The notes under the pieces: generated by a model
Database searches by the model: none
Seen by the model: the letters and a program-made list of their open reading frames with translations, nothing else
Told to the model about the DNA's origin: nothing
Shown here: positions 42,590 through 51,164 of the stretch, piece by piece
Layout of the letters: each line of letters opens with the position of its first letter
Numbering within the stretch: the first letter of the stretch is position 1
Source of the DNA: Paracoccaceae bacterium
GTDB taxonomy: Bacteria > Pseudomonadota > Alphaproteobacteria > Rhodobacterales > Rhodobacteraceae
Direction: 5' to 3'
Length of the DNA: 64,000 nucleotides
Assembly: GCA_902554885.1 (NCBI GenBank)
Contig: CACDPV010000001.1
Span: 1-64,000 of the forward strand
Program-made: the position numbers and the translations under genes

Positions 42590-43426
42590 TTATTCATAAC
42601 TATAATTACAATCGTGCGTCAATGATGGCAATTTAGAACGAGCGATTTCCACTTTAGAAAGATCGCATGAAAAGTATGATATATTATTTGTATTCCCTTT
42701 TGCATCGACCAAAACCGTTCCCCAAGGGTCAACTACCATTGAGTGCCCATATGTTTTTCTGTTACCCCCATCAGAAAAATTGTGCGTTCCCGCTTGTGCC
42801 GGTGCAATTACAAAAGCGCCGTTTTCTATTGCGCGAGCACGGAGAAGTATTTCCCAATGAGCTTTTCCTGTCGGGACTGTGAATGCAGCGGGTACCGTTA
42901 ACAGTTGTGCACCTCGTTGAGAAAGACCTCTGTAAAGATTGGGAAACCTCACATCGTAGCATATACTCAGGCCAAATTTCCCAATATTAGTTGAAACTAC
43001 TTTTGCATGCTTTCCCGCTAAAAAATTTGAACTTTCACTATATTTTTCCGTCTCTGATATGGTAACGTCAAACATATGGAGTTTATCATATTTTCCCAAA
43101 ACTTTGCCTGACATATCGATAAAAAAAGACCGATTTACGAACTTTTCCTCATTCTTATTTTGTTTTAGAGCTAAAGAACCAACTAATATATTAATAGATT
43201 TTTTTTTAGCAGTGTCGGTCAAACTCGCCAAGGTAATATCTTCTTCTTCTATTTCTAGAACTTTTTTTTGTTGTGATCTACTGTTTGAAATGCAGTTTGC
43301 AGTCTCCGGTAAGGCGATAAAATCGACGTTTTTGGATGCAGCTGAATTGATCATATTATCTATGACTTCCAAGTTTTCTTTTGGTTTATCCGTTGATGAC
43401 AGTTGAAGAAGTGCGCCTTTCCACAT
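42590..43426 (-). CDS. Carbon-nitrogen hydrolase (nitrilase superfamily, Nit1/deaminated-glutathione amidase-like)
   Basis: A 278-residue nitrilase-fold amidase with the complete catalytic triad: Glu41 in 'FIALPETANC', Lys115 in 'LGKYDKLHMFDV' and Cys156 in 'LSICYDVRFPNLYR'. 'MVVDPWGTVLVDA' is the usual end block. The 'KLHMFDV' form resembles the Nit1/NitA branch, which hydrolyses deaminated glutathione, a metabolite-repair reaction. The gene lies directly downstream of a decayed glutaredoxin gene, so the locus is linked with glutathione, which supports that assignment without proving it. Confidence 0.88.
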   Translation of the reverse strand: MWKGALLQLSSTDKPKENLEVIDNMINSAASKNVDFIALPETANCISNSRSQQKKVLEIEEEDITLASLTDTAKKKSINILVGSLALKQNKNEEKFVNRSFFIDMSGKVLGKYDKLHMFDVTISETEKYSESSNFLAGKHAKVVSTNIGKFGLSICYDVRFPNLYRGLSQRGAQLLTVPAAFTVPTGKAHWEILLRARAIENGAFVIAPAQAGTHNFSDGGNRKTYGHSMVVDPWGTVLVDAKGNTNNISYFSCDLSKVEIARSKLPSLTHDCNYSYE

Positions 43427-43437
43427 TGGTTAATCTT

Positions 43438-43702
43438 TCAATAATTTTCAAGTTTTCCGAATTGCTGCATTGCATAAAAATTCTGCGAAACCACCCAAAT
43501 GCGCATTATTTAGATAGATTTGTGGTATTGTCCGCATGTTGTTTGCTTTTCTCTTCATCTCGCCTCTAAGCATTGGATCAGATGACATATCTATCTTTAA
43601 GTAACTAATATCCTTGTCACTTAGCAGTCTTTTTGCCGAGTAACAAAATCCATGTGTTTGGGTCGAATATAAGTCAATATTTTTTACTATAACAGGTTTC
43701 AG
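43438..43702 (-). pseudogene. grxC: Decayed glutaredoxin gene (grxC-like)
   Basis: Reading the minus strand from CTG at 43700-43702 gives a clear Grx3 match: 'LYSTQTHGFCYSAKRLL', 'MLRGEMKRKANNMRTIPQIY' and 'NNAHLGGFAEF'. Three defects are seen. The start position holds CTG rather than ATG, with an in-frame TAA three codons upstream. The first active-site Cys of the CPFC/CGFC motif is His (codon at 43652-43654). A run of five T/A at 43476-43480 shifts the frame; removing one base restores a normal tail ending 'YAMQQFGKLENY' with a stop at 43438. Without that change the frame ends at 43448. It lies in its usual place before the nitrilase-family gene. It could be an error-bearing live gene only if CTG starts and the monothiol form works. 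Confidence 0.75.
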
Positions 43703-43818
43703 CCCTTTTTACGCTAATCTATGATGTTGTTCTTGAGCGATTGGTTTTTAAGTATTAAGTGCTCTTCAAGACTATATCAATTTTAGAATTTTATTATCAA
43801 GTTGGAAAATACTGTTAA

Positions 43819-44640
43819 ATGAGCCATCCTAATATATTAGTGGACCATAAAGCTTTGGAAATGAATCGAAATAGAGCAATCGGTCGAGATGAGTATTTTC
43901 TACATGAACTAGCTATAGCAGAGATCAAAGATAGGCTTAGTAGTATTAATAGGGATTTTCAGTCAATTGCTATTGTCTCGGGCCTGTCAACTCCTTGGGG
44001 CAAAGCATTTCCAAAAGCCACGATTATTCAAGATAAAGAAAACTTAAATTTAGCTGATGGTAAATATGACCTCATAATACATGGAATGGCACTTCATTGG
44101 GCAAATGATCCTGTTGGCCAACTAATTCAAGCAAGGCTTGCTCTTAAAAACGATGGTTTAATGATTGCTGTATGTTTAGGTGGAACGACATTGAACGAAC
44201 TGCGTAACGTATTCATAGAGGCCGAAACAAAATTATTTGGTGGAATTCACCCGAGATTTATGCCTTTGGCAGAAATTCGTGACCTTGGCTCGCTTATTCA
44301 AAGAGCTGGATTTGCTTTGCCGGTAGCAGATAGTATAATTACAGAGTGCTTGTACAACGGATTTTACAAGATACTCCATGACTTGCGCGCAATGGCTGAA
44401 ACAAATGTGCTTATTAATAGGACAAAATATTTCGCAAGACGCGGCCTTTTTGAATATGCCTCTGAGCTGTACGAAAAGCAATATTCCAGACCAGATAAAA
44501 TGGTTATTGCAACCTATGAACATATTTATCTGACAGGCTGGGCGCCTGATCCGAGTCAGCAGAAGCCTTTAAGGCCTGGAAGTGCGCAAGTGCGATGGGC
44601 TGATGCGCTTCGATCAAAGGAATCTTATTTGCCTGATTGA
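43819..44640 (+). CDS. SAM-dependent methyltransferase-like protein (BioC/NDUFAF5 type)
   Basis: A 273-residue class I methyltransferase-like protein. The C-terminal part carries diagnostic NDUFAF5-family text: 'KILHDLRAMAETNVLINR', 'ATYEHIYLTGWAPDPSQQKP' and 'LRPGSAQVRWADAL'. The SAM region is short: 'IAIVSGLSTPWGKAF' replaces the usual Gly-rich loop, and 'YDLIIHGMALHWANDPVG' is motif post-II. The mitochondrial homologue hydroxylates an Arg in complex I, so this protein may act on NADH dehydrogenase assembly. It is divergent from the decayed grxC locus. The degenerate SAM loop leaves the activity uncertain. Confidence 0.82.
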   Translation: MSHPNILVDHKALEMNRNRAIGRDEYFLHELAIAEIKDRLSSINRDFQSIAIVSGLSTPWGKAFPKATIIQDKENLNLADGKYDLIIHGMALHWANDPVGQLIQARLALKNDGLMIAVCLGGTTLNELRNVFIEAETKLFGGIHPRFMPLAEIRDLGSLIQRAGFALPVADSIITECLYNGFYKILHDLRAMAETNVLINRTKYFARRGLFEYASELYEKQYSRPDKMVIATYEHIYLTGWAPDPSQQKPLRPGSAQVRWADALRSKESYLPD

Positions 44641-44705
44641 CCATAGGGATAAATGTTTTATGTCAATTAATAATTAAGGTTGACTATTAGCTCTGAAGGA
44701 AAAAA

Positions 44706-45770
44706 ATGTTTGACACTTCAACGCCACTTGAGACGCCACTGCATGCCACAATAGACCATCCAAAAATACCAAAACAGAAAGTTGGTGTCTTAGTTTCAAA
44801 TTTAGGGACGCCCGATAATTATGATTATTGGTCAATGAGAAGGTATTTGAACGAATTTTTGTCTGACAGAAGAGTAATCGACTACTCCCCATTTTTATGG
44901 CAGCCGTTGTTACAGTTGTTAATCCTTACTTCAAGGCCTTTTAGGTCTGGTGCTGCCTACAAGTCAATCTGGAATGAAGAACGGTCAGAAAGTCCATTGT
45001 TGACAATAACTAAAGATCAAACAGCCGCCATCAAGAAAATAATGCAGCAGCAACATGGCGATGGTATAGCCGTCGAGTTTTGTATGCGCTACGGGAACCC
45101 ATCGACGAAGTCTAAAGTCAGGTCTTTAGTGAGCATGGGGTGCAGTAAAATTCTATTTTTTCCGCTATATCCCCATTACGCAGGTGCCACTAGTGCAACT
45201 GCTAATGATCAATTTTTCCGAGCGCTTATGAACGAGAAATGGCAGCCGTCTGTTCGAACTGTTGCTCCCTATTTTGATAATTCTTTATATATTGACGCAT
45301 TGGCCAAGTCCGTCGAAACTGCATACAGAAAAGCAGATAAAAAACCAGAAATTTTAGTCTGTTCTTACCACGGAGTTCCTCGGCGTTACCTGGTACAAGG
45401 AGGTGATCCATATCATTGCCAATGTCAAAAAACCACGCGACTTCTCAAAGAGCGGCTTGGCTGGGATGATACTAAGATTGTAACTACTTTTCAGTCTAAA
45501 TTTGGACCTGAGGAGTGGTTAAAGCCATATACTGTGGAGGAAGTCGCAAGATTGGCCAAGGAGGATGGAAAGAAGCATATAGCGGTGATTGCTCCTGCTT
45601 TTTCGGCAGATTGTATCGAGACGCTTGAAGAGATAAATGAGGAAATAAAGGAAAGTTTTGAGGAAGCTGGCGGTGATGAGTTTTTGTACATTCCTTGTTT
45701 AAATGATGAACCGTTGCACATTGGCGCTCTTTGCAAAATTATTGACGATAATTTAGCTGGATGGATTTAA
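44706..45770 (+). CDS. hemH: Ferrochelatase
   Basis: A 354-residue HemH that inserts Fe2+ into protoporphyrin IX. It has 'KVGVLVSNLGTPDNYDYWSM' at the N-terminus, the active-site His in 'VCSYHGVPRRYLVQGGDPYH' and the conserved Glu region in 'FSADCIETLEEINEE'. The 'YHCQCQKTTRLL' segment with Cys residues is common in alphaproteobacteria. A ribosome site (GAAGGA) precedes the ATG. It is convergent with the MaoC-like gene 2 bases away. Confidence 0.95.
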   Translation: MFDTSTPLETPLHATIDHPKIPKQKVGVLVSNLGTPDNYDYWSMRRYLNEFLSDRRVIDYSPFLWQPLLQLLILTSRPFRSGAAYKSIWNEERSESPLLTITKDQTAAIKKIMQQQHGDGIAVEFCMRYGNPSTKSKVRSLVSMGCSKILFFPLYPHYAGATSATANDQFFRALMNEKWQPSVRTVAPYFDNSLYIDALAKSVETAYRKADKKPEILVCSYHGVPRRYLVQGGDPYHCQCQKTTRLLKERLGWDDTKIVTTFQSKFGPEEWLKPYTVEEVARLAKEDGKKHIAVIAPAFSADCIETLEEINEEIKESFEEAGGDEFLYIPCLNDEPLHIGALCKIIDDNLAGWI

Positions 45771-45772
45771 CA

Positions 45773-46228
45773 CTAAAGATACTGTTTTTCTATCCAGCTA
45801 GCTAATAAGGCAGGTTTTGAGTTTCCTTCTATTTCAACTTTGGTAGCCCAGCTTAGTGTTATAGTTTTGGGATTTTTTTCAGCAATGGAGGAAAGTATGA
45901 ATACTCCTCTGATGTTATCGTCGCATTTGACCGGCGCCAAAAACCTTAGCTTATCAAAACCTATGTTTATTCCCATCCTCATGCCCTCAGTTTCCGGAAC
46001 AGCATCATAATACATTGCAGATAGTAGGGACATTGTGAGAAAGCCGTGTGCAATTGTTGTCCCAAATTTAGTTCTTTTGGCTTTGTCATGATCGATGTGA
46101 ATAAATTGGTTATCCTGCGTGACCTTTGCGAAAGAATTTATAAGTTCCTGATCAACTTTGAACCACTTTGATGTCCATTCTTTATTATCTTGATCAGTGA
46201 ATAGCTTTCTAATATCATGCGTGGTCAT
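45773..46228 (-). CDS. MaoC-like (R)-specific hydratase
   Basis: A 151-residue single hot-dog-fold hydratase. The hydratase 2 motif is 'FAKVTQDNQFIHIDHDKA', with catalytic Asp and His, followed by 'FGTTIAHGFLTMSLLSAM'. Family members hydrate enoyl-CoA to (R)-3-hydroxyacyl-CoA and may link beta-oxidation to polyhydroxyalkanoate. The N-terminal 'MTTHDIRKLF' has no signal peptide. It stands alone between hemH and rnd on the minus strand. Confidence 0.88.
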   Translation of the reverse strand: MTTHDIRKLFTDQDNKEWTSKWFKVDQELINSFAKVTQDNQFIHIDHDKAKRTKFGTTIAHGFLTMSLLSAMYYDAVPETEGMRMGINIGFDKLRFLAPVKCDDNIRGVFILSSIAEKNPKTITLSWATKVEIEGNSKPALLASWIEKQYL

Positions 46229-46363
46229 TTTTTATCAAAACTTTGCTCTATGGTCTGCCGTCTGATGCTGGGATGTCTTATTTGTTTTTAAAATTCTTCA
46301 ACTAGTTGCTTCCACTTAGCATAATGTTTATTGCTGGATAATGAAAGAGATGGGGTTAATGAG

Positions 46364-46975
46364 TTGACTAATATACTTCATAAAGGCGATTTGCCAGATA
46401 CGTTGGATCTTGGATCTACTGTTGCGATAGATTGTGAAACGATGGGGCTCAACCTTTATAGGGATAGATTGTGTTTAGTCCAATTGTCTGGTGGTGATGG
46501 AATTGCTCATATGGTACAAATTGCGGCAGGACAAGATTCTGCTCCAAATTTGTGCAAATTATTGGCTAATGAAAAAATATTAAAAGTCTTCCATTTTGGA
46601 CGTTTTGACATAGCTGCCTTGTTAAATACGTTTGGTATTTTAACTAGCCCTGTTTATTGTACCAAAATTGCGAGCAAATTAATACGAACTTACACCGACC
46701 GGCACGGTCTAAAAAATTTATTACAAGAGTTTTTACATACAGATATTTCCAAACAGCAGCAATCTAGTGATTGGGGTTCAGAAACGTTAACAGATGCCCA
46801 ACTTGAATACGCTGCCTCAGATGTTTTGTATCTCCATAGTCTGAAGAACGAACTTGATCTTCGACTAAAGAGAGAGGGCAGACTTGATTTGGCCAAATCT
46901 TGCTTTGATTTTTTGCCAACACGTGCCATGCTCGATCTGGCCGGCTGGCCCGAGACTGATATATTTGCACACTAG
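46364..46975 (+). CDS. rnd: Ribonuclease D-like 3'-5' exonuclease
   Basis: A protein of about 203 residues with only the DEDDy exonuclease domain. The acidic residues are in 'VAIDCETMGLN', 'FHFGRFDIAALL' and 'QLEYAASDVLYLHSL' (YxxxD). The HRDC domains of E. coli RNase D are missing, as is normal for this alphaproteobacterial form. I chose TTG 46364, which gives the usual short N-terminus 'MTNILHKGDLPD'; an upstream TTG at 46331 would add 11 residues. It heads the rnd-lptC-lptA-lptB series and trims 3' ends of stable RNAs. Confidence 0.88.
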   Translation: MTNILHKGDLPDTLDLGSTVAIDCETMGLNLYRDRLCLVQLSGGDGIAHMVQIAAGQDSAPNLCKLLANEKILKVFHFGRFDIAALLNTFGILTSPVYCTKIASKLIRTYTDRHGLKNLLQEFLHTDISKQQQSSDWGSETLTDAQLEYAASDVLYLHSLKNELDLRLKREGRLDLAKSCFDFLPTRAMLDLAGWPETDIFAH

Positions 46976-46988
46976 GCTGGATTAGCAC

Positions 46989-47597
46989 TTGGCTATTTAT
47001 GATAAAATATATTTTCGTGTAATTAATTTTTTAAAAATTGCACTCCCGTTCCTTGGAGTGAGCTTAATGATCGCAATGTTTGTTCTCTCCAGAGATCAAA
47101 CAGCACAAGCAGTTTTGCCATTTGATAAAAATCAATTTGCAGATGAACTTGCAAAGCAACAAATTAATCAGCTTTATTACTCAGGGCAAACTGGCGCTGG
47201 AGACGAACTTGCATTGTCTGCGCAATCGGCCGTTGAGGGCTTTGATGGACAAAAAATGCTTGAAATGAGGGCTGTTAGCGCATCCATCAAAGGTAAAAAT
47301 GGATTAGAAATTGAGGCAACTGCACAATTTGGACAATATTTATACTCCGAAAAATTACTCAAGATGACAGGCGCAGTTTTGATTTCCAGTTCATCTGGTT
47401 ATAAATTATCATCTCCAGAGTTACGTATATTAATAGATGGGACTTATATTTTTAGCGAGGGCCCAATTGAAGGTTTATCGCCTATGGGTAAGATTAATGC
47501 AGGAAGAATGGAAATAACGAGAAAAAATGCCAAGGCGCCAATGCAGCTGTGGTTTGGTGAAAAGGTTGTTTTGGATTATGAGCCTAGCGAAATCTAA
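46989..47597 (+). CDS. lptC: LPS export protein LptC
   Basis: A 202-residue LptC with an N-terminal membrane anchor ('FLKIALPFLGVSLMIAMFVL') and a periplasmic beta-jellyroll. It passes lipopolysaccharide from the LptBFG complex to LptA. The start is TTG 46989, 13 bases after the rnd stop. Sequence conservation in LptC is low, so the call leans on its size, topology and position immediately before lptA and lptB. Confidence 0.85.
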   Translation: MAIYDKIYFRVINFLKIALPFLGVSLMIAMFVLSRDQTAQAVLPFDKNQFADELAKQQINQLYYSGQTGAGDELALSAQSAVEGFDGQKMLEMRAVSASIKGKNGLEIEATAQFGQYLYSEKLLKMTGAVLISSSSGYKLSSPELRILIDGTYIFSEGPIEGLSPMGKINAGRMEITRKNAKAPMQLWFGEKVVLDYEPSEI

Positions 47598-47608
47598 TAG
47601 AGGGATTA

Positions 47609-48106
47609 ATGGCTAAAGCATTTTTATTCATATTCCTTGGTATTTTACCAAGTTATCTATTATCAGAAAATCTAGAGGGAGGTTTTGGTACGATTGTAAA
47701 TGACCAAAAAGAGCCGATTTCTTTTTCTTCAGATAGCTTATTTTTCAATGAAAAAACAGGAACAAGTGAAATGAAAGGGAGCGTAAATATTAGCCAAGGC
47801 GAGACAAGTTTATCATCTAATTACGCAGAAATTTCATTTAATATGAATACAAATGAATTAGAAAGATTTTTTGCTAGTGGCGAGGTAGTGTTAAAGAGTG
47901 GTAATGATATCGCAATGGGTGATGAAGCAGTATATGATTTTATAAAAAATGAATTGACCATATTAGGCGATGTATATTTCTCACAAGCTGGAAGTACAAT
48001 AAAAGCTGAGAAAGCTGTAATTAACACTGAAACGGGTTCCGCGTCGATGATGGGTAGTGTGAAGACAACGTTGATGCCTCTTGGACAGGAAGGCGACGGC
48101 GAATGA
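47609..48106 (+). CDS. lptA: LPS transport periplasmic protein LptA
   Basis: A 165-residue OstA-like protein with a short signal sequence ('[20 protein letters not shown]'). The repeat strands of the jellyroll are visible in '[20 protein letters not shown]', '[18 protein letters not shown]' and '[19 protein letters not shown]'. It forms the periplasmic bridge for lipopolysaccharide between LptC and LptD. The stop overlaps the lptB start by four bases (ATGA), indicating coupling. Confidence 0.88.
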   Translation: MAKAFLFIFLGILPSYLLSENLEGGFGTIVNDQKEPISFSSDSLFFNEKTGTSEMKGSVNISQGETSLSSNYAEISFNMNTNELERFFASGEVVLKSGNDIAMGDEAVYDFIKNELTILGDVYFSQAGSTIKAEKAVINTETGSASMMGSVKTTLMPLGQEGDGE

Positions 48107-48855
48107 CGAAGTTAATCTCAGAAAACGTACAGCCTGGTTTAGTCGTTCAAGGTTTACGAAAGAGTTACCAAAAAAAAGCTATAATCCAAGATGTTTCGCT
48201 CTCTGTCAGGAGAGGAGAAGTAGTCGCCCTGCTTGGGCCGAATGGTTCAGGTAAGACTACATGCTTCTATGCCATAGCAGGTCTGATTCAAGCAGACGGT
48301 GGTAAGGTATCTTTGGATGGGTATGATATAAGTACATTGCCTATGTATAGAAGAGGGCGTCTTGGCATAGGATATTTGCCGCAAGAAATGTCGATATTTA
48401 GAGGTTTGAATGTACAAGAAAACATAATGGCAATCTTGGATATTACAGAAAAAGACATTCATAAGCGAAGAGAACGACTTGAGGAGCTTATGGCTGAATT
48501 CTCGATAGAACACTTGAGAACTGCTCCTGCGCTTGCATTGTCTGGAGGAGAGCGACGGCGAGTTGAAATAGCAAGATCACTCGCTGCTAATCCGAAGTAT
48601 TTACTTTTGGATGAGCCGTTTGCTGGTGTAGACCCTATCTCAGTGTCAGATATACGCTCTTTGGTACACGATTTGAAGGATCGAGGAATCGGGGTTTTAA
48701 TTACAGACCACAATGTACGGGAAACGCTTGATATAGTTTCACACGCATATATCTTGCATGATGGTAAAGTATTGATGGCAGGCGCACCAGATGAAGTCGT
48801 TGCCAATGAAAATGTGCGGCGGGTTTATCTTGGCGATAATTTCAAAATCTCATAA
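48103..48855 (+). CDS. lptB: LPS export ABC transporter ATPase LptB
   Basis: A 250-residue ATPase. Walker A is in '[18 protein letters not shown]', '[19 protein letters not shown]' is the Q-loop with the LptB-type 'PQE', the signature is '[15 protein letters not shown]', Walker B is '[12 protein letters not shown]' and the switch His is in '[12 protein letters not shown]'. These features set it apart from Liv-type ATPases. The membrane partners LptF and LptG are not in the window. It is followed by 191 bases with a promoter for hpf. Confidence 0.95.
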   Translation: MTKLISENVQPGLVVQGLRKSYQKKAIIQDVSLSVRRGEVVALLGPNGSGKTTCFYAIAGLIQADGGKVSLDGYDISTLPMYRRGRLGIGYLPQEMSIFRGLNVQENIMAILDITEKDIHKRRERLEELMAEFSIEHLRTAPALALSGGERRRVEIARSLAANPKYLLLDEPFAGVDPISVSDIRSLVHDLKDRGIGVLITDHNVRETLDIVSHAYILHDGKVLMAGAPDEVVANENVRRVYLGDNFKIS

Positions 48856-48873
48856 AATTTGTAACAATTTTAA

Positions 48874-48902
48874 TTGACACAAAATCTGTGGTCTATTTTA
48901 AT
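48874..48902 (+). promoter_or_regulatory. Promoter of hpf-ptsN
   Basis: A perfect -35 TTGACA (48874-48879) and a -10-like TTTAAT (48897-48902) are 17 bases apart. They lie about 145 bases before the hpf start at 49047, leaving a long untranslated leader. This would let the ribosome-hibernation gene be expressed apart from the lpt genes. Confidence 0.55.
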
Positions 48903-49046
48903 GGAATCAGATTTCATACTGGTTAAAGCATAATTTAACTAGATCTCGATTTCGAAAAGACCTCTGAATTTATGCAAAAGGTGTCAAAGCAGTTTGCTGA
49001 GTTGGGCTTTTTATTATCTGTCGTTTTTTTCATGAAAGGAATGAAG

Positions 49047-49613
49047 ATGCGCTATCAAGTATCTGGAAAACAAATTGATATCGGTACTGCATTGCAACAG
49101 CATGTTAAGAGCGAAATTGATGAAGTAGTTTCAAAATACGCTGAGCGTCCAACCGATGCTATAGTTGTTTTTTCAAAGAGTGGTCATGAGTTTGTGTGTG
49201 AAGCCACAGTTCATTTGTCAACGGGTCTAACTGCCCAGGCGCGGTCACATGAAAATGAGATATATGCATCATTCGATAATTGTGCTGCCAAGATGGAAAA
49301 ACAATTACGTCGCTACAAAAGAAGATTAAAAGACCACCACGCCGCAAGAACGACACCTGTTGAACTTTCCTCTGCTTCATCATATATCCTCGTTTCAGAA
49401 CATGAAAACGAAGAATCAGAGCCAGAAAATCTACAGCCAATTATTATAGCTGAAGTAGAGACAACAATACCAAAACTATCTGTTGGTGAAGCGGTAATGC
49501 AAATGGAGATTTCAGGTAAGGAGTTTTTCGTATTTAAAAATGATGCAAACAAACTTGTTAGTATTGTTTATCATAGGGACGACGGGAACATTGGCTGGAT
49601 TGAGCCAAAGTAG
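49047..49613 (+). CDS. hpf: Ribosome hibernation promoting factor, long form
   Basis: A 188-residue protein. The N-terminal HPF/RaiA domain starts 'MRYQVSGKQIDIGTALQQHV' and includes 'CEATVHLSTGLTAQARS'. The C-terminal domain 'GEAVMQMEISGKEFFVFK' through 'GNIGWIEPK' is the long-HPF dimerisation domain that ties two 70S ribosomes into inactive 100S particles. I placed the start at ATG 49047 because AAAGGA lies 6 bases before it and the protein then starts like its homologues; an upstream ATG at 48972 would add 25 residues. ptsN follows at 33 bases, a classical linkage. Confidence 0.93.
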   Translation: MRYQVSGKQIDIGTALQQHVKSEIDEVVSKYAERPTDAIVVFSKSGHEFVCEATVHLSTGLTAQARSHENEIYASFDNCAAKMEKQLRRYKRRLKDHHAARTTPVELSSASSYILVSEHENEESEPENLQPIIIAEVETTIPKLSVGEAVMQMEISGKEFFVFKNDANKLVSIVYHRDDGNIGWIEPK

Positions 49614-49646
49614 AAAATATTGGAATATTAAGGAATAGTTGCTGAA

Positions 49647-50111
49647 ATGGAACTCTACGATTTGCTTCACCCTGAGGCTGTAAAGGTAGTAGCAGCAGCA
49701 TCCAGTAAAAAGAGGGTGCTGCACGACATGGCTCAGTTGGCAGGAAATTGCTATGATATGAGGGCTGAAGTCTTATTAGAAGCTTTACTTGAGCGTGAGA
49801 AGTTGGGTCCAACTGGGGTAGGGCATGGTGTAGCTTTACCACACGCTAGATGCATGGATGTTGGTAGAGTTTGTGGGGCTTTCATTTTATTGGAGTCTCC
49901 TGTAGATTTTGGATCTGTAGATAAACTACCAGTCGACGTAATATTTGGACTATTTGCTCCTGAAAATGCTGGAGTTGACCATTTGAAAGCGTTAGCAATT
50001 GTTTCAAGGACGCTGCGCGATAGTTCTATATGTGCGAAATTGAGAGCAAACCCTGATCAACAAACGCTTTTCACCATTTTAACGGAAAATCAAAAAATAC
50101 AAGCCGCCTAA
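49647..50111 (+). CDS. ptsN: PTS IIA-like nitrogen-regulatory protein PtsN
   Basis: A 154-residue EIIA-Ntr protein with the phosphorylated His66 in 'GHGVALPHARCM'. Other blocks are 'RVCGAFILLESPVDFGSVD', 'VDVIFGLFAPENAG' and 'HLKALAIVSRTLRD'. It is the output of the nitrogen phosphotransferase relay and regulates potassium and nitrogen metabolism through its phosphorylation state. It is in the usual place after hpf. Its 3' end overlaps the convergent cysQ gene by 4 bases. Confidence 0.94.
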   Translation: MELYDLLHPEAVKVVAAASSKKRVLHDMAQLAGNCYDMRAEVLLEALLEREKLGPTGVGHGVALPHARCMDVGRVCGAFILLESPVDFGSVDKLPVDVIFGLFAPENAGVDHLKALAIVSRTLRDSSICAKLRANPDQQTLFTILTENQKIQAA

Positions 50112-50902
50112 TATTTGATTAAGTCTTTTTTGCTGTGAGCTACGAAAAATGGGTTTTCAAAACTGGGTTTTCCGTAACCAAGAGGTTGCTTTGTTAAAAG
50201 ATTTGTAACGTAACCACCTGCCCCTGAAAGTATAGCATGACCGGCTGCCGTATCCCATTCCATGGTGCGGCCCAATCTTGGATAAAAGTCAGCTTCACCA
50301 TTTGCTATAAGACAAAATTTTAATGATGAACCTGCATTTTTGCAATTTAATACAGAATATTTAGCGATATACTCTTTTGTTTCGAAATTAATATGCGATT
50401 TTGAGGCTACCACAGTTAAAGCATTTGCATCGGGAACTGATACTCGAAGCGGCTTATTTATCGTTTGTCCTGCTTTAGCTGATAATTTTACAGTTTCGTA
50501 AGATTTACCATTTTGATCAGTTGAAAATAATCGTTTAATTGCTGGTGCGTACACAACGCCATGAGTTGGCGTGCCATTTTGAATGTAAGCAATATTTACG
50601 GTGAATTCTCCAGTTTTATTAATAAATTCTTTAGTTCCATCTAGGGGATCAACTAAAATAAAATTATCTGTTTTTAGATAGTGGCTTTCTAACTTTTCTT
50701 CAGTAACTAAGGCGACATCTGGAAATGCCTCTTTCAATCCTTGATAAATTATGGTGTCTGCTGCTTTATCAGCATTTGTTACAGGACTGGAGTCAGTTTT
50801 TGTTTCAATTGCAACATTACCTTTCGAATAGATTTCCATAATTTTATCACCAGCTTGTAATGCTAAATTACGAAATACTTGAGTTAATTTAATGTAGTCC
50901 AA
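50108..50902 (-). CDS. cysQ: 3'(2'),5'-bisphosphate nucleotidase CysQ
   Basis: A 264-residue inositol-monophosphatase-fold phosphatase. Metal-binding blocks are 'ALVTEEKLES' and 'FILVDPLDGTKEFINKTGEF', and the C-terminal 'GRTMEWDTAAGHAILSGAGG' completes the site. CysQ removes 3'-phosphoadenosine 5'-phosphate formed in sulfate assimilation. The 'DPLDGTKEF' form is typical of CysQ rather than of inositol monophosphatase ('WDPLDGT-N'). It is divergent from dnaK and convergent with ptsN. Confidence 0.93.
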   Translation of the reverse strand: MDYIKLTQVFRNLALQAGDKIMEIYSKGNVAIETKTDSSPVTNADKAADTIIYQGLKEAFPDVALVTEEKLESHYLKTDNFILVDPLDGTKEFINKTGEFTVNIAYIQNGTPTHGVVYAPAIKRLFSTDQNGKSYETVKLSAKAGQTINKPLRVSVPDANALTVVASKSHINFETKEYIAKYSVLNCKNAGSSLKFCLIANGEADFYPRLGRTMEWDTAAGHAILSGAGGYVTNLLTKQPLGYGKPSFENPFFVAHSKKDLIKY

Positions 50903-51036
50903 ACTTTATTATCCTCTTAAAATTCAAATAGATTTTGGCGGCTTAAACTTTGTCTCCCCCGATTTAGCTAATTGGTCAAGTAGCTTTATAAAATTACCGC
51001 AGATAAATTAAATTTTATATAAAATGTGCGATATGG

Positions 51037-51065
51037 TTGAAGCTTTGCTAAACGCTACTTATATA
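51037..51065 (+). promoter_or_regulatory. Candidate dnaK promoter (heat-shock-type)
   Basis: TTGAAG (51037-51042) and TATATA (51060-51065) are 17 bases apart, with CTTATATA overlapping the -10. The TTGAAG and CTTATAT parts resemble alphaproteobacterial RpoH promoters as well as the housekeeping form. The distance to the dnaK start is 99 bases. Confidence 0.5.
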
Positions 51066-51108
51066 CACCTCGATTGAATTGAAACCAGGAAAGCCTAAAT
51101 CAAGAAGT

Positions 51109-51130
51109 AAATTTGAGTATGTTCAAATTT
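51109..51130 (+). repeat. AT-rich inverted repeat in the dnaK leader
   Basis: AAATTTGA-N6-TCAAATTT is a perfect 8-bp inverted repeat followed by TTTTTC, within the presumed dnaK 5' untranslated region. It would form an A-U-rich, heat-labile stem in mRNA about 34 bases before the start. The ribosome site (GAGGA) is outside the stem. Confidence 0.6.
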
Positions 51131-51164
51131 TTTCGAATTGCCACGTAAATAATGAGGAAAAGTA

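Noticed and set aside
43703-43818. Remnant of comF upstream of the decayed grxC
   Set aside because: The translations contain only a few residues that could match a ComF C-terminus, too short to support a feature.
48972-49046. N-terminal extension of hpf from ATG 48972
   Set aside because: The AAAGGA at 49035-49040 and homology of 'MRYQVSGKQIDIG' place the start at 49047.
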